Assembly: GCA_947632645.1 (NCBI GenBank)
Contig: CANRQB010000004.1
Location: 1 to 60,853 of the forward strand
DNA: 60,853 bases
Direction: 5' to 3'
Source: an uncultured Clostridia bacterium
GTDB lineage: Bacteria; Bacillota; Clostridia; Christensenellales; UBA1242
The notes beneath the pieces are model-generated. The model had not been told where the DNA came from, did not search any database, and saw only the letters and a list, made by a program, of their open reading frames with translations. Made by a program: the position numbers and the translations under genes. Positions 8,572-18,780 of the stretch are shown in pieces. Position 1 is the stretch's first letter, and every line of letters starts with the position of its first letter.

Positions 8572-9687
8572 TTATTTAGTTAAATTTGCAAAGTTAAGAT
8601 ATCCACTGCCTTCGATGTTTTTGTCGCCAGTTATTGGGGTGCAGTTGCTAAGTAAAAATTGTTTTATTTGGTTATTTGTGGCATTTGGGTAGCGGGATAA
8701 AATGTCCGCACAGATGCCTGCAACTATGGGTGCGGCAACACTTGTGCCACTCATGGTTGTGGTGGGTGGCAGGGTATTATTAAAGGACGAAACATTAATG
8801 CCGGGCGCAAGTAAATCAGGCTTGCTGCCATAAATTGTTGGCCCGCGGCTAGAAAAGTCAGGCACTGACATATTGCCGCAATCAAGCGCACCAACCGTGA
8901 TAATATTTGGATTGTTGCCCGGGCTTTTTATGGTGTTGTTTTCTGGCCCGCTGTTGCCCGACGCCGCTACAACCACCAGCCCGCGTTTCCAAAGTGCTTC
9001 TGCACCTTTGCTTAGCGGATCGTCGCCGTCAAGCGAATTTGCACCAAAACTCATGCACACAACTTTAATATTATACGCCTTATGATTTTCGTACACCCAC
9101 TGCATGGCATCCAGTATAGTGTCGCTAGTGCTGTTGCCTTCGCTGTTAAGCGCTTTTATTATAACCAAATCGGCAAGCGGTGCATACCCACACGGGGTAT
9201 GGGTATATTTATTGCTACCACCAGCCACACCAGAAACAAATGTGCCATGGCCGTTATCGTCATATGGGGTGGGGTGCTTGTTAACCAAATCGATAAATTT
9301 TTTAATTTTGCACTTTGGAAAAACAAAGCCAAGATGCAAATAAACGCCAGTATCTATAACGCAAATTGTTTGGCCCTGACCTAAATATTTATTTTCAGTT
9401 AAATTACTAAGATGCATAATATCTGCATCATTTTCGGCAAACACTTTTGTATTTTCGCTAATAAAATGCACATGATTTTGGTTAGAAAGTTGCTTTATTT
9501 CGTTAAAATTGGCATTTGCACTAAAACAATTTGCAAATCGATATGGCTTAAAAGGTATATTGTTATTTATTAAAAAATGCTTACAGTCATCAAAATTTGT
9601 GGCAGAAATAAGCACTTCATTTTTAATATTTTCATCCAAAATCTGCACTCGGCTAACAAGCGCGCTGCTTATTTTATTTTTGTTCAT
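8572..9687 (-). CDS. S8 family (subtilisin-like) serine peptidase
   Basis: Catalytic triad motifs 'VIDTGV', 'NGHGTFVSG', 'SGTSVAAPIVAGI'. Confidence 0.95.
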   Translation of the reverse strand: MNKNKISSALVSRVQILDENIKNEVLISATNFDDCKHFLINNNIPFKPYRFANCFSANANFNEIKQLSNQNHVHFISENTKVFAENDADIMHLSNLTENKYLGQGQTICVIDTGVYLHLGFVFPKCKIKKFIDLVNKHPTPYDDNGHGTFVSGVAGGSNKYTHTPCGYAPLADLVIIKALNSEGNSTSDTILDAMQWVYENHKAYNIKVVCMSFGANSLDGDDPLSKGAEALWKRGLVVVAASGNSGPENNTIKSPGNNPNIITVGALDCGNMSVPDFSSRGPTIYGSKPDLLAPGINVSSFNNTLPPTTTMSGTSVAAPIVAGICADILSRYPNATNNQIKQFLLSNCTPITGDKNIEGSGYLNFANLTK

Positions 9688-9949
9688 TTATAGCATTCAC
9701 CAAACCATCCAACATCTCTTTTTGTTGCGGATTTAAAAAGGGGTATAGGGTATTTTTCATATTGTTTAAACTTGCGCTATCTAGTTTGCCTTGCGCCCTA
9801 AGTTTGCTTGCCTCGCTAAAAAGATTGCTAATCAATTCGTTTTGATTCATGTCCTTATATTTGTTAATTAAATCTTCTATATTTTTTGTATCGCCTGTGT
9901 TTACTTTATCTTTATTTTCGTTTGCAAAACTTTTTAAATCTCTTGGCAT
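9674..9949 (-). CDS. Small conserved-looking hypothetical protein (MPRDLKSFANENK...)
   Basis: Start ATG at 9949 preceded by GAGGTG; overlaps the start of the S8 peptidase gene by 14 nt. Confidence 0.75.
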   Translation of the reverse strand: MPRDLKSFANENKDKVNTGDTKNIEDLINKYKDMNQNELISNLFSEASKLRAQGKLDSASLNNMKNTLYPFLNPQQKEMLDGLVNAINEQK

Positions 9950-10033
9950 ATTCACCTCTAAATTTATTATGAAAATTCTTGCATTATAGTTACAAAAATT
10001 TAATTTAAGCATAAATAAAATAAAGGAGGGGGT

Positions 10034-10558
10034 ATGGATTTTAACGATCAATCGCAAAATTTGTACTGCGACCCAAATGCGTACGTGCAAAATTGCCCAA
10101 TATATTGCAACCATCCGCCTAAAAAAGTGGTGTTTAGCGAGCCGTATTCTGTCATGCCAAATTTTTATATAAACAATAATTTTAAAAAGGGGAACTGTGC
10201 TTGTCTGCCTAAGCCAAAACCAAAACCTAAACTACCACAACATTGCCCGCCGTTTGGTAATTTTAATTTGGGTGGATTGGGTGAAATGTTTTCTAAATTA
10301 ATGGCAGGTGGTGGGCTAAACAATCTGCTATCCAATATGGGTGGTGGGGGTATAGGTAGTATTATTGCCGCACTTTCTGGTATGAATAATGCAGATAGCA
10401 AAGATGAAAAAACAACTACTCAAAATAGCATATTATCCAATCTATTATCTAATGGTGGGCTAAATAATCTGTTTAATATTTTTAAACCAAGCACCACAAC
10501 GCCCGCGCCAAAAAACACACCAAATAGCATAAAAGATTATGTTATTGTAGAAGAGTAG
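10034..10558 (+). CDS. Hypothetical Gly/Asn/Pro-rich protein
   Basis: RBS AGGAGGGGG before ATG 10034; repeated 'GGLNNLLSN' segments. Confidence 0.7.
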   Translation: MDFNDQSQNLYCDPNAYVQNCPIYCNHPPKKVVFSEPYSVMPNFYINNNFKKGNCACLPKPKPKPKLPQHCPPFGNFNLGGLGEMFSKLMAGGGLNNLLSNMGGGGIGSIIAALSGMNNADSKDEKTTTQNSILSNLLSNGGLNNLFNIFKPSTTTPAPKNTPNSIKDYVIVEE

Positions 10559-10617
10559 TTTTATAAAAAACTATAAATTTTAGTTAAATTAGTGAATTTT
10601 TATTTAAAATAATTAAA

Positions 10618-10640
10618 AAATCTAAGTTAAACTTAGATTT
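10618..10640. terminator. Putative bidirectional terminator
   Basis: AAATCTAAGTT aa ACTTAGATTTTA between convergent genes. Confidence 0.55.
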
Positions 10641-10939
10641 TATTTGTTTTTTAAAACGTGCTTAACACCTTTTTTGGCACTAAAGCGATACAACACAATC
10701 TTTCTGCCAATGGTTGTAACCACATCCGCACCAAGTTGCACTGCCAAACTTGTAAGTTCGTCTTTGGTGGGGGTGGGGGCATCTTCTTGCATGGAAATTT
10801 TTATAAGTTCATGCGATAGAAGTGAGTTGTCAATTTCCTTTATAACATTTTCGCTAAATCCATCCTTGCCCACATACACACTTGGCTTAATAGTGCTTGC
10901 CGCACTCCTTAATTCTATCCGCTGCTTTTTATCTATCAT
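10640..10939 (-). CDS. yhbY: YhbY-like RNA-binding (CRM domain) protein
   Basis: 'KQRIELRSAASTIKPSVYVGKDGFSENVIKEIDNSLLSHELIKISM...GADVVTTIGRKIVLYR'. Confidence 0.95.
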   Translation of the reverse strand: MIDKKQRIELRSAASTIKPSVYVGKDGFSENVIKEIDNSLLSHELIKISMQEDAPTPTKDELTSLAVQLGADVVTTIGRKIVLYRFSAKKGVKHVLKNK

Positions 10940-10960
10940 ATATTCTCCTTTATTTTATTT

Positions 10961-11062
10961 TGCTTTTTTGGATATTTTTTGTGTTTTTTGGCTACTTAAT
11001 TTGCTTTTTTGGATACTTTTTATTTTTTGGCTAACTAATTTGCTTTTTTGGATACTTTTTGT
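10961..11062. repeat. Three imperfect ~40-bp tandem repeats
   Basis: TGCTTTTTTGGATAyTTTTT...TTTTTTGGCTAmyTAATT units starting at 10961, 11002, 11041. Confidence 0.75.
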
Positions 11063-11075
11063 GCCACAAAAAGTA

Positions 11076-12341
11076 TTAATAATATATTGTAAATTGTAGG
11101 CTGCCGAACACAACAGTGTCGCCATCCACGCAGCCAGCTTGTTTTAGTTTATCCATAACACCATCTTTTTCTAGGCGAGATTGAAAATATGCCAAACTCG
11201 TGTTATCACTAAACACTATGCCGCGCTGCAAATTGTCCAGATATCCGCCGCTAACTTCAAACACGTGCGGCTCCAGCTCGGTTATATTTATGCTGGATAC
11301 ATCCTTAACCGCAAGTTCATCCTGCTCGGTTGGGATTGCCTCTGGTTTTGGTAGCGTTTTAAGTTTGTTGTACACAATTTTTATAAGTTCGTCCACATTT
11401 TTGCGCGTAACCGAACTTATTGCCACCACATCCACATTTTTAACCTGCTTTTTAAAGGCGGCTATTTTTTCATCCACATTTTCTATTAAATCGCACTTGG
11501 TAAACACCACAATTTGTGGGAGTTTACTAAGGTGAGCATCGTATTTTTTTAACTCTTCATTTATGGTTTTGTAGTCAGTTAAAATATCGTTGCCATAAAA
11601 TTCGGATGCGTCAATAACGTGCAGCACCAAACGAGTGCGCTCGATATGTGCCAAAAATTTATGCCCAAGCCCAGCGCCATCGCTAGCGCCTTCTATAAGC
11701 CCAGGGATGTCCGCCACAACAAAACTGTCATCGTAAATTTTAACTACGCCTAAATTTGGAGTGAGAGTGGTGAACTCGTAATCCGCAATTTTTGGCTTTG
11801 CGTTAGAAATAACGCTAAGTAGGGTAGATTTACCCACATTTGGTTTGCCAACCAACGCAACGTCGGCTATAGTTTTAAGTTCTAGCAGCACCTTATATGG
11901 CTTAGTGGTTTCGCCAAGTTGACTAAACCTAGGCGCTTGACGGGTTGGAGTTTTAAAAAAGTTGTTGCCCTTGCCACCGCGGCCGCCATATAATGCCACA
12001 TATTTTTGGCCATCCGAGTACATATCCATAAGCACTTGATTTGTGCTTGCATCCTTGATAACTGTGCCGAGTGGGACGGGGATTATAACATCTTTGCCAT
12101 CTTTGCCATTTTTTAGCCCGCCCATGCCAAAGCCGCCATTTTCTGCCTCAAATTTTCGCTTAAATTCAAAATCAGCAAGAGTGGTTTTGTTTTTATCCGC
12201 AACAAAAACTATATTGCCGCCCTTGCCACCATCGCCGCCGTTAGGCCCGCCCTTTTCTACATTTTTATCGTGCAAAAAACTGACCGCACCGCTGCCGCCA
12301 TTGCCAGATTTTATTGTGATTGTAACTCTATCTATATACAT
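11076..12341 (-). CDS. obg: GTPase Obg (CgtA)
   Basis: Gly-rich Obg fold 'SGNGGSGAVSFLHDKNVEKGGPNGGDGGKGG', G1 'GKPNVGKSTLLS', C-terminal OCT domain. Confidence 0.98.
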   Translation of the reverse strand: MYIDRVTITIKSGNGGSGAVSFLHDKNVEKGGPNGGDGGKGGNIVFVADKNKTTLADFEFKRKFEAENGGFGMGGLKNGKDGKDVIIPVPLGTVIKDASTNQVLMDMYSDGQKYVALYGGRGGKGNNFFKTPTRQAPRFSQLGETTKPYKVLLELKTIADVALVGKPNVGKSTLLSVISNAKPKIADYEFTTLTPNLGVVKIYDDSFVVADIPGLIEGASDGAGLGHKFLAHIERTRLVLHVIDASEFYGNDILTDYKTINEELKKYDAHLSKLPQIVVFTKCDLIENVDEKIAAFKKQVKNVDVVAISSVTRKNVDELIKIVYNKLKTLPKPEAIPTEQDELAVKDVSSINITELEPHVFEVSGGYLDNLQRGIVFSDNTSLAYFQSRLEKDGVMDKLKQAGCVDGDTVVFGSLQFTIYY

Positions 12342-12422
12342 AATTTTATTATAACTGATTTTTTTTGTTTAGTCAATAAATTGTTGACAAATTGATGCAA
12401 GTTAAAACATTTTGGCAGGGGT

Positions 12423-12510
12423 GGGGGCTTTTATGCGCCCAATAGGGCGCATTGCGGCAATAAAATTGCCGCTGCGCCAAAACGCGGCGCGTTTTGTCGC
12501 AAAAGCCCCC
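12423..12510. repeat. Four-stem cloverleaf-like element, copy 2
   Basis: Outer GGGGGCTTTT/AAAAGCCCCC (12423-12432/12501-12510). Hairpins: ATGCGCCC aata GGGCGCAT (12433-12452); GCGGCAAT aaa ATTGCCGC (12454-12472); GCG-c-CAAAACGC ggc GCGTTTTG-t-CGC (12474-12500). Confidence 0.9.
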
Positions 12511-12541
12511 TATATCTAAACAATCTATAAAAAAGGTGGGG

Positions 12542-13174
12542 TTAACCCATCTTATTTTTATAATACTCGCATATATCTTTAAGGCGGCAAATTTCGCATT
12601 TTGGCTTTTTTGCCTCACAAATTTCGCGCCCAAACCAGATTGTTTGATGATGAAATTTTGTTCGCCTGTTTTCTGGCATAATTTTTAGTAAATCCATTTC
12701 GCACTCTAATGGGGTAGATGTCGGTTTGGTTAACCCCAAGCGCTTGCTGACGCGATGAACGTGCGTATCCACCGCAATGGTTTGCCCGCCAAAAGCGTTG
12801 GCAATAACCACATTTGCAGTTTTTCGCCCCACGCCAGATAGGCTGGTTAACTCTTCCATAGTTTTTGGCACTTTGCCGCCAAATTTATCTATAATATCCT
12901 GGCTTAAACTTATAATCGCCTTACTTTTTGCATTGTAAAAGCCACAAGTGTGAATATACTCTTTAACCTTATCTTCGCCAAACGCCACCATTTTTTGCGG
13001 AGTTGGTGCGGCTTTAAATAGGACAGGGGTTACCATGTTAACTCGCTTATCCGTGCATTGCGCGGACAGCACCACGGCTACCAAAAGTTCGTACGCGTTG
13101 GTAAAATTTAGCGCGCATTTTGGGTTTGGATATAACTCATCAAAATAGGATAGAATTTTATTAATCTTTTTCAT
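12542..13174 (-). CDS. nth: Endonuclease III
   Basis: HhH-GPD 'LTSLSGVGRKTANVVIANAFG..TIAVDTHVHRVSKRLG' and 4Fe-4S motif C-x6-C-x2-C-x5-C. Confidence 0.97.
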   Translation of the reverse strand: MKKINKILSYFDELYPNPKCALNFTNAYELLVAVVLSAQCTDKRVNMVTPVLFKAAPTPQKMVAFGEDKVKEYIHTCGFYNAKSKAIISLSQDIIDKFGGKVPKTMEELTSLSGVGRKTANVVIANAFGGQTIAVDTHVHRVSKRLGLTKPTSTPLECEMDLLKIMPENRRTKFHHQTIWFGREICEAKKPKCEICRLKDICEYYKNKMG

Positions 13175-13352
13175 AACTATATTTTATCAAAAAATCCATA
13201 AAAAATCAAATGAATTTTATCAATTCACCCCGCGCCAAACCCCTTTCCATCCAGGAGAAAGTTGTTTGGCGCAAATTTATAATGATATAATATTTTTCAA
13301 TACATAAGTTGGTTTAAGTTAACATTTTTTTAAACCTTTTAAAACAAAAAAA

Positions 13353-13372
13353 AGAGTGTGGTTAGCACTCTA
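13353..13372 (-). terminator. Putative terminator of the DUF3343-like gene
   Basis: AGAGTG...CACTCT stem with A/T tract. Confidence 0.55.
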
Positions 13373-13630
13373 ATAAATTTTAGAAATATTTTCTTTTAAG
13401 CCAACTCGCTCGGCAACATACACGCCCACAAAGTTTTCAAAATTGTTACGATTTATAAGGTTTATTATATAATTTACATAGTTTAAACTTAGTTTTGCAC
13501 TTAATCCGCAACTAACAGATATTGCGCGCGGGGTGTTAACCACCTCAACCGCGATGCCATTAAGCCGCAGATTTTTTGTAAAGGCAAGCAAACTGTTTCT
13601 GCTTCTAAAAGCAACCAATAAGTATTTCAT
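13370..13630 (-). CDS. DUF3343-like (putative Se/S carrier-like) small protein
   Basis: 'YLLVAFRSRNSLLAFTKNLRLNGIAVEVVNTPRAISVSCGLSAKL'; adjacent to a cysteine desulfurase-like gene. Confidence 0.75.
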   Translation of the reverse strand: MKYLLVAFRSRNSLLAFTKNLRLNGIAVEVVNTPRAISVSCGLSAKLSLNYVNYIINLINRNNFENFVGVYVAERVGLKENISKIY

Positions 13631-13675
13631 ATTTTGCCCCTAATCCATAATATTAAATGCGGCAATTTTTTGTGT

Positions 13676-13771
13676 AGACATGCGTTAAAAGTTTAACAAT
13701 AAAATGTAATTTTCATAATGTGCAGACATGCGTTTAAAGTTTAACAATAAAATGTTATTTTCATAAAATGA
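13676..13771. repeat. Tandem duplication of a 48-bp unit
   Basis: agacatgcgttaaaagtttaacaataaaatgtaattttcataatgtgc, then a near-identical unit from 13724. Confidence 0.9.
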
Positions 13772-13774
13772 AAT

Positions 13775-14902
13775 ATGATATATTTTGATAACTCGGCATC
13801 CAGTTTTGTTAAGCCAAAAATTGTAAAGCAGGCAGTTATGGATGCGCTAGATAAATACACAGCCAACCCAGGTAGGAGTGGGCATAAACTGGCACAAGCG
13901 GTGGCAAGCGAAGTTTTTGATACGCGCGAAGTAGTGCTAAATTTTTTTAATGCAACCAATTATAATGTGGTGTTTACGAAAAATTGTAGCGAGGCACTAA
14001 ACCTTGCTATCCTTGGCACACTAAAGAAGGGCGATCACGTTATAACCACAATGTACGAACACAATTCTGTTTTGCGCCCGCTAACATTTTTGCAGCAACA
14101 TGGGGTAGAAGTGTCTATTATAGATTGCCCACTAAATAGGGTGGCGGATGAGATTGAAGCACATATAAAACCATACACAAAACTTGTAATAACCAATGCG
14201 GTATCCAATGTAACGGGAGAAGTTTGCCCGCTAAGTGAAGTGTCTTATATATGTAAGATACACAATATATTGTGGCTTATTGATGGTGCACAATCTAGCG
14301 GACATATGGATATAAACTTAGATGAACTGGGCGCAGACATGTATGCTTTTGCTGGGCACAAAGGGTTAAAGGCAATAACCGGTGTGGGCGGACTGGTTGT
14401 TAAAAATGGCATAAAATTAAATCCCATTTTGTTTGGTGGCACGGGCACGGAAAGCGAAAATTTAAACCAGCCAACCGATATCCCAGAAGGGCTAGAGGCG
14501 GGCACAATTCCAACCATTCCAATAATAAGTTTAAAAGCGGGAATAAAATTTTTGAAGAATAATTGGAACGAAATTAAAGCAAAAGAGCACGCGCTAAACA
14601 ACTATGCCTATCAAAAACTATCCGCGCTAAAATTTATAAAACTCTATTCGCCAGCCAATGCGCAAAATGTGTTTGCTTTTAATGTTGGTGGGCTAGATAG
14701 TTCGCTTGTTGCGGACGAATTAAATAGTAGGTTTAACATTTGCGTGCGCGCAGGGTTACATTGCGCGCCACTTGTGCATAAGCGGCTTAACACAACCTAT
14801 CAGGGTGCGGTGCGCGTTAGTTTGGATTATAACAACACGTTTGAAGAAATTGATAAACTTATTTATGCGCTTAATAAAATTAATGAAATGCAGAGTGGCT
14901 AA
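13775..14902 (+). CDS. Cysteine desulfurase-family aminotransferase class V
   Basis: 'MIYFDNSASSFVKP', 'GHVDINLDELGADMYAFAGHKGLKAITGVGGL'-type PLP-Lys region, 'RAGLHCAPLVHK'. Confidence 0.95.
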   Translation: MIYFDNSASSFVKPKIVKQAVMDALDKYTANPGRSGHKLAQAVASEVFDTREVVLNFFNATNYNVVFTKNCSEALNLAILGTLKKGDHVITTMYEHNSVLRPLTFLQQHGVEVSIIDCPLNRVADEIEAHIKPYTKLVITNAVSNVTGEVCPLSEVSYICKIHNILWLIDGAQSSGHMDINLDELGADMYAFAGHKGLKAITGVGGLVVKNGIKLNPILFGGTGTESENLNQPTDIPEGLEAGTIPTIPIISLKAGIKFLKNNWNEIKAKEHALNNYAYQKLSALKFIKLYSPANAQNVFAFNVGGLDSSLVADELNSRFNICVRAGLHCAPLVHKRLNTTYQGAVRVSLDYNNTFEEIDKLIYALNKINEMQSG

Positions 14903-15012
14903 ATATTAACCAAAGCCATAACTTTGTATCCACTCATTTTGGTAAACAAATCTCTAAAATATCAAATAACAAAAATTAATAGAAATTTATAAAAAAACAA
15001 TATAATTTTAAT

Positions 15013-15060
15013 AAAAAATGCCCAAAAAATTAAAAAAGTTAAAATTTTGGGCAATTTTTT
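15013..15060. terminator. Bidirectional terminator between convergent genes
   Basis: AAAAAATGCCCAAAA...TTTTGGGCAATTTTTT. Confidence 0.65.
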
Positions 15061-15751
15061 AATAACCAGCCAAATTATCGCGCATAATTTCTAGTGCCTT
15101 GTTTTCTATTCGGCTTATGTAACTTCGGCTAATATTCATGTGGTCGGCGGTTTCCTGTTGGGTGTGTTCAACCCCATCCAGCACGCCATATCGATAGCAA
15201 ATAATTTTGTATTCGCGCGCATTCAGTTTTTGTTGCATAATGTCCTTAATATCTTCCATTGTAATCTTTTTTTCTACAATCACATCTGGGTCAGCCTTTT
15301 CGTCTTGTGGGATAATGTCTTTATATGTAAGTTCGCCACCTTCGTTATCGGTAGAAATGCTTTCTTCTATGCTTACCACCACTTTATGTTTTTTGTTGGC
15401 ACGCAGCAGCATTAAAATTTCGTTTTCTATACACCTGCTGGCGTAGGTAGATAGCGAACTGCCTTTGCCGATCCTATAACTATCAATCGCCTTAATAAGC
15501 CCAATACTGCCCACCGACAGCATTTCGTCCGCCTCGGCCGCGCCCTGATATTTTTTTGTAACGTGTGCCACCAAGCGCATATTGTGGTTAATAAGTATTT
15601 CGCGCGCTTTTTTATCACCCTTTTGCATAGCAACTATGTATTTTTCCTCTTGTTCTTTCTTTAGCGGATGCGGAAAGCCATTAAATTCGTTTACATAGCC
15701 ATGAAAAAACATCAGTTTGCTCATAAATTGGCCAATCGTTTCAAAAACCAT
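15059..15751 (-). CDS. sigK: Sporulation sigma factor SigK-like
   Basis: 'FFHGYVNEFNGFPHPLKKEQEEKYIVAMQKGDKKAREILINHNMRLVAHVTKKY' and region 4 HTH; uninterrupted. Confidence 0.85.
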   Translation of the reverse strand: MVFETIGQFMSKLMFFHGYVNEFNGFPHPLKKEQEEKYIVAMQKGDKKAREILINHNMRLVAHVTKKYQGAAEADEMLSVGSIGLIKAIDSYRIGKGSSLSTYASRCIENEILMLLRANKKHKVVVSIEESISTDNEGGELTYKDIIPQDEKADPDVIVEKKITMEDIKDIMQQKLNAREYKIICYRYGVLDGVEHTQQETADHMNISRSYISRIENKALEIMRDNLAGY

Positions 15752-15910
15752 AGTTAACCTCGTAAAAATATATATGTCGGTTTTTGTCGCATCTTGTCTG
15801 TCCAAAAATAAATGGTTATTTGCAAACTATAGTTTTAATAATATATAAAACAAAAAGCAGAATTGTATAAATTTGTTGATTTATTTTTAAAAAAGAGATA
15901 AAATATAATT

Positions 15911-16876
15911 ATGAGTAAGTTTAAAAATAAATTTTATACTATTATTTTAATCTTAGGCATAATTTGTTCTGCCTTTCTTTTATCTGCTTGCAATTGGGGT
16001 AGAGTTAAAAATAATAGAAATAACATTAATAATTACAATAATAATTCCAACAACGAGACATCCATAATTAATACTGTTTTTTCGTTTATACAAATTGGGC
16101 AAAAAATAGACGATGCTAATTCTATAATAAGTGACGCAATTTTTAATTCCAATGTGTATTTAAAAACCACACAAACAATAACTGACTATTTTTTTGAAGG
16201 TGACACTAAAGAAAAATCAACCACGCAAACCACCACAACAAAAATTATATCGATAGACAGCGTTTATGAAAAAACATATTATCAGGAAGAAGACCAATTG
16301 GCAGAATATTGGTATGTTCCAAACATCACGCTGCCAAAAGAGAATAATGAATATAAATACGCCATGTGCAGCAGCTATAATCAATACTACAAAAGCACAA
16401 TGGGCGATGAAGTTAACTATTACGGCCCAACCACAATTAAAGAAATGTGGGTACTATTAAATGGTAACGATTATAGAATTAATGACGATGCGGACATAGA
16501 TCATATCAACGATACTCTTTATGATTATGGATTTATAAACGAACAAATTTCACAATTTTACCCTGGCTTTGATATGTCCTTTATAATAGATAATTCAGCA
16601 AGTTTATCTATGCAGCAATATAGTGATTATAGCTACATAATAACCCTAAAATATAATCAATATGAATTTGAAGAGGCAGAAGAGACAGAACTAGCGGGCA
16701 TGGCGTTGTATAGTTACAATTTCTATTTGGATAGTTTTGGTAAACTGGTTAAAAGTGAATTTTCCACCCAATATCAAACAGCAGACGGAAAATGTTTGTC
16801 GGATATAAATTACGTAACTGAAGTAAACTATAACTATTCTAAAATACCAAGTTTGCAAAAAGAGGAATGGAACTAA
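15911..16876 (+). CDS. Putative lipoprotein, unknown function
   Basis: Signal peptide with lipobox 'AFLLSAC'. Confidence 0.75.
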   Translation: MSKFKNKFYTIILILGIICSAFLLSACNWGRVKNNRNNINNYNNNSNNETSIINTVFSFIQIGQKIDDANSIISDAIFNSNVYLKTTQTITDYFFEGDTKEKSTTQTTTTKIISIDSVYEKTYYQEEDQLAEYWYVPNITLPKENNEYKYAMCSSYNQYYKSTMGDEVNYYGPTTIKEMWVLLNGNDYRINDDADIDHINDTLYDYGFINEQISQFYPGFDMSFIIDNSASLSMQQYSDYSYIITLKYNQYEFEEAEETELAGMALYSYNFYLDSFGKLVKSEFSTQYQTADGKCLSDINYVTEVNYNYSKIPSLQKEEWN

Positions 16877-16929
16877 AACAAAAGTTTATATTGTTGATTT
16901 ATAATTTGATTTTTGGTATAATAACACAT

Positions 16930-18726
16930 ATGGATAAACAAAAAATACGCAATTTTTGTATAGTTGCACATATCGACCATGGCAAATCTACGCTTGCTGA
17001 TAGGTTAATGGAGTTAACCGGCACGGTTGCCAAGCGCGATATGGAAGCGCAACTACTAGATAGCATGGATATCGAGCGCGAGCGTGGCATAACAATAAAG
17101 CTAACGCCCGCCACTATGAAATACAACTACAATGGGCAGGAGTACACTTTAAATTTAATAGATACCCCTGGGCATGTGGATTTTTCGTACGAAGTTAACC
17201 GCTCGCTTGCCGCGTGCGAAGGTGCAATTTTGGTGGTGGATGCCACCCAAGGAGTGCAGGCACAAACACTTGCCAATGTTTATATGGCGCTAGATGCCAA
17301 TTTGGAGATCATCCCGGTTATAAATAAAATAGACCTATCCAGCGCGCGCACGCAAGAAACCAAGCATGAAATAGAGGATGTTATTGGTATCCCGTGTGAT
17401 AACGCATGTGAAATAAGTGCAAAAACTGGCCTTAATGTACAATCGGTATTGGATGCTATTGTAAAATATATCCCCGCGCCAAAAGGTGACGAAAATGCGC
17501 CACTTAAAGCCCTAATTTTTGATAGTTATTACGATAGCTATAAGGGTGCAGTTAGCATGGTGCGCATCTTTGACGGCAGTGTTAAGGCGGGCGATGAAAT
17601 ACTTTTTATGCAAACCGGCAAAAGCTTTATTGTAACCGAAGTGGGCATCTACACCCCGCAAGCCAGCCCAAAAGAGTGCCTTTCGGCAGGTGAAGTGGGC
17701 TATATAACCGCATCGATAAAAACCGTGTCGGACACCAAGGTAGGCGACACAATCACGCTAAAAAACAATCCAGTTGCCACTCCACTTGCTGGCTATAAAG
17801 AGGCTACAAGTGTGGTTTTTTGCGGGGTATATCCGCTAGATGGCGACAAATATCAAGAACTTAGCGATGCGCTAGAAAAGCTTAAACTTAACGATGCTAG
17901 CCTGCACTTTACCAAGGAAACTTCGCTTGCACTTGGCCACGGCTTTAGGTGTGGCTTTTTGGGGCTGCTGCATATGGAGATTATAACCGAGCGGCTAGAG
18001 CGCGAATTTAATTTGGATATTATAACCACCGCACCAAGTGTGGAGTATTTGATAGTGGACCAAAAAGGGAAAGAAATTAAAGTGTCTAACCCAAGCGAGA
18101 TGCCGCCGCCAACCAGCATCGCCAGCATGCAAGAGCCAATTGTTAAACTAGAAATAATAACGCCAAAAGATTATATCGGTGGAATTATGGATTTGTGCTC
18201 GGATAGGCGTGGCAACTACCTTGATATGCAATACATAGATGCTAACCGCACCAAACTTATATACAACATGCCGCTAAACGAAATTGTGTACGATTTTTTT
18301 GATAAGATTAAATCGATAAGCAAGGGCTATGCCAGCATGGATTACGAGCTTAATGGCTATCAGCAAAGCGATTTGGTTAAACTGGATGTGCTGCTAAACG
18401 GCGAGCCATGCGATGCGCTTTCGCTTATTGTGCATAAGGATAAGGCATATGCGCGCGGCCGCAGCCTGTGCGAAAAACTAAAGGCAGTTATTCCGCGCCA
18501 TCTGTTTGAAATACCTATTCAAGCGGTTATTGGTGGCAAGGTTATTGCACGCGAAACGATATCGGCAATGCGCAAAGATGTGCTGGCAAAATGCTACGGC
18601 GGCGATGTAACCCGCAAGCGCAAACTGCTAGAAAAACAAAAAGAGGGCAAAAAGCGTATGCGCCGTTTGGGCAGTGTAGATCTGCCTAGCGAAGCATTTG
18701 TAACAATTTTGAAATTGGACGATTGA
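16930..18726 (+). CDS. lepA: Elongation factor 4 (LepA)
   Basis: '[26 protein letters not shown]', C-terminal '[39 protein letters not shown]'. Confidence 0.98.
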   Translation: MDKQKIRNFCIVAHIDHGKSTLADRLMELTGTVAKRDMEAQLLDSMDIERERGITIKLTPATMKYNYNGQEYTLNLIDTPGHVDFSYEVNRSLAACEGAILVVDATQGVQAQTLANVYMALDANLEIIPVINKIDLSSARTQETKHEIEDVIGIPCDNACEISAKTGLNVQSVLDAIVKYIPAPKGDENAPLKALIFDSYYDSYKGAVSMVRIFDGSVKAGDEILFMQTGKSFIVTEVGIYTPQASPKECLSAGEVGYITASIKTVSDTKVGDTITLKNNPVATPLAGYKEATSVVFCGVYPLDGDKYQELSDALEKLKLNDASLHFTKETSLALGHGFRCGFLGLLHMEIITERLEREFNLDIITTAPSVEYLIVDQKGKEIKVSNPSEMPPPTSIASMQEPIVKLEIITPKDYIGGIMDLCSDRRGNYLDMQYIDANRTKLIYNMPLNEIVYDFFDKIKSISKGYASMDYELNGYQQSDLVKLDVLLNGEPCDALSLIVHKDKAYARGRSLCEKLKAVIPRHLFEIPIQAVIGGKVIARETISAMRKDVLAKCYGGDVTRKRKLLEKQKEGKKRMRRLGSVDLPSEAFVTILKLDD

Positions 18727-18730
18727 TTGT

Positions 18731-18759
18731 TTGACAAATATCTTTTTAAATGATAAAAT
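18731..18759 (+). promoter_or_regulatory. Putative promoter
   Basis: TTGACA, 17 bp, TAAAAT, upstream of ORF 18781. Confidence 0.65.
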
Positions 18760-18780
18760 TATCTTAAAAGTGGGTGAGTT

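Noticed and set aside
15059-15805. Possible skin-like interruption of sigK
   Set aside because: The sigK-like frame is continuous with no recombinase gene nearby.
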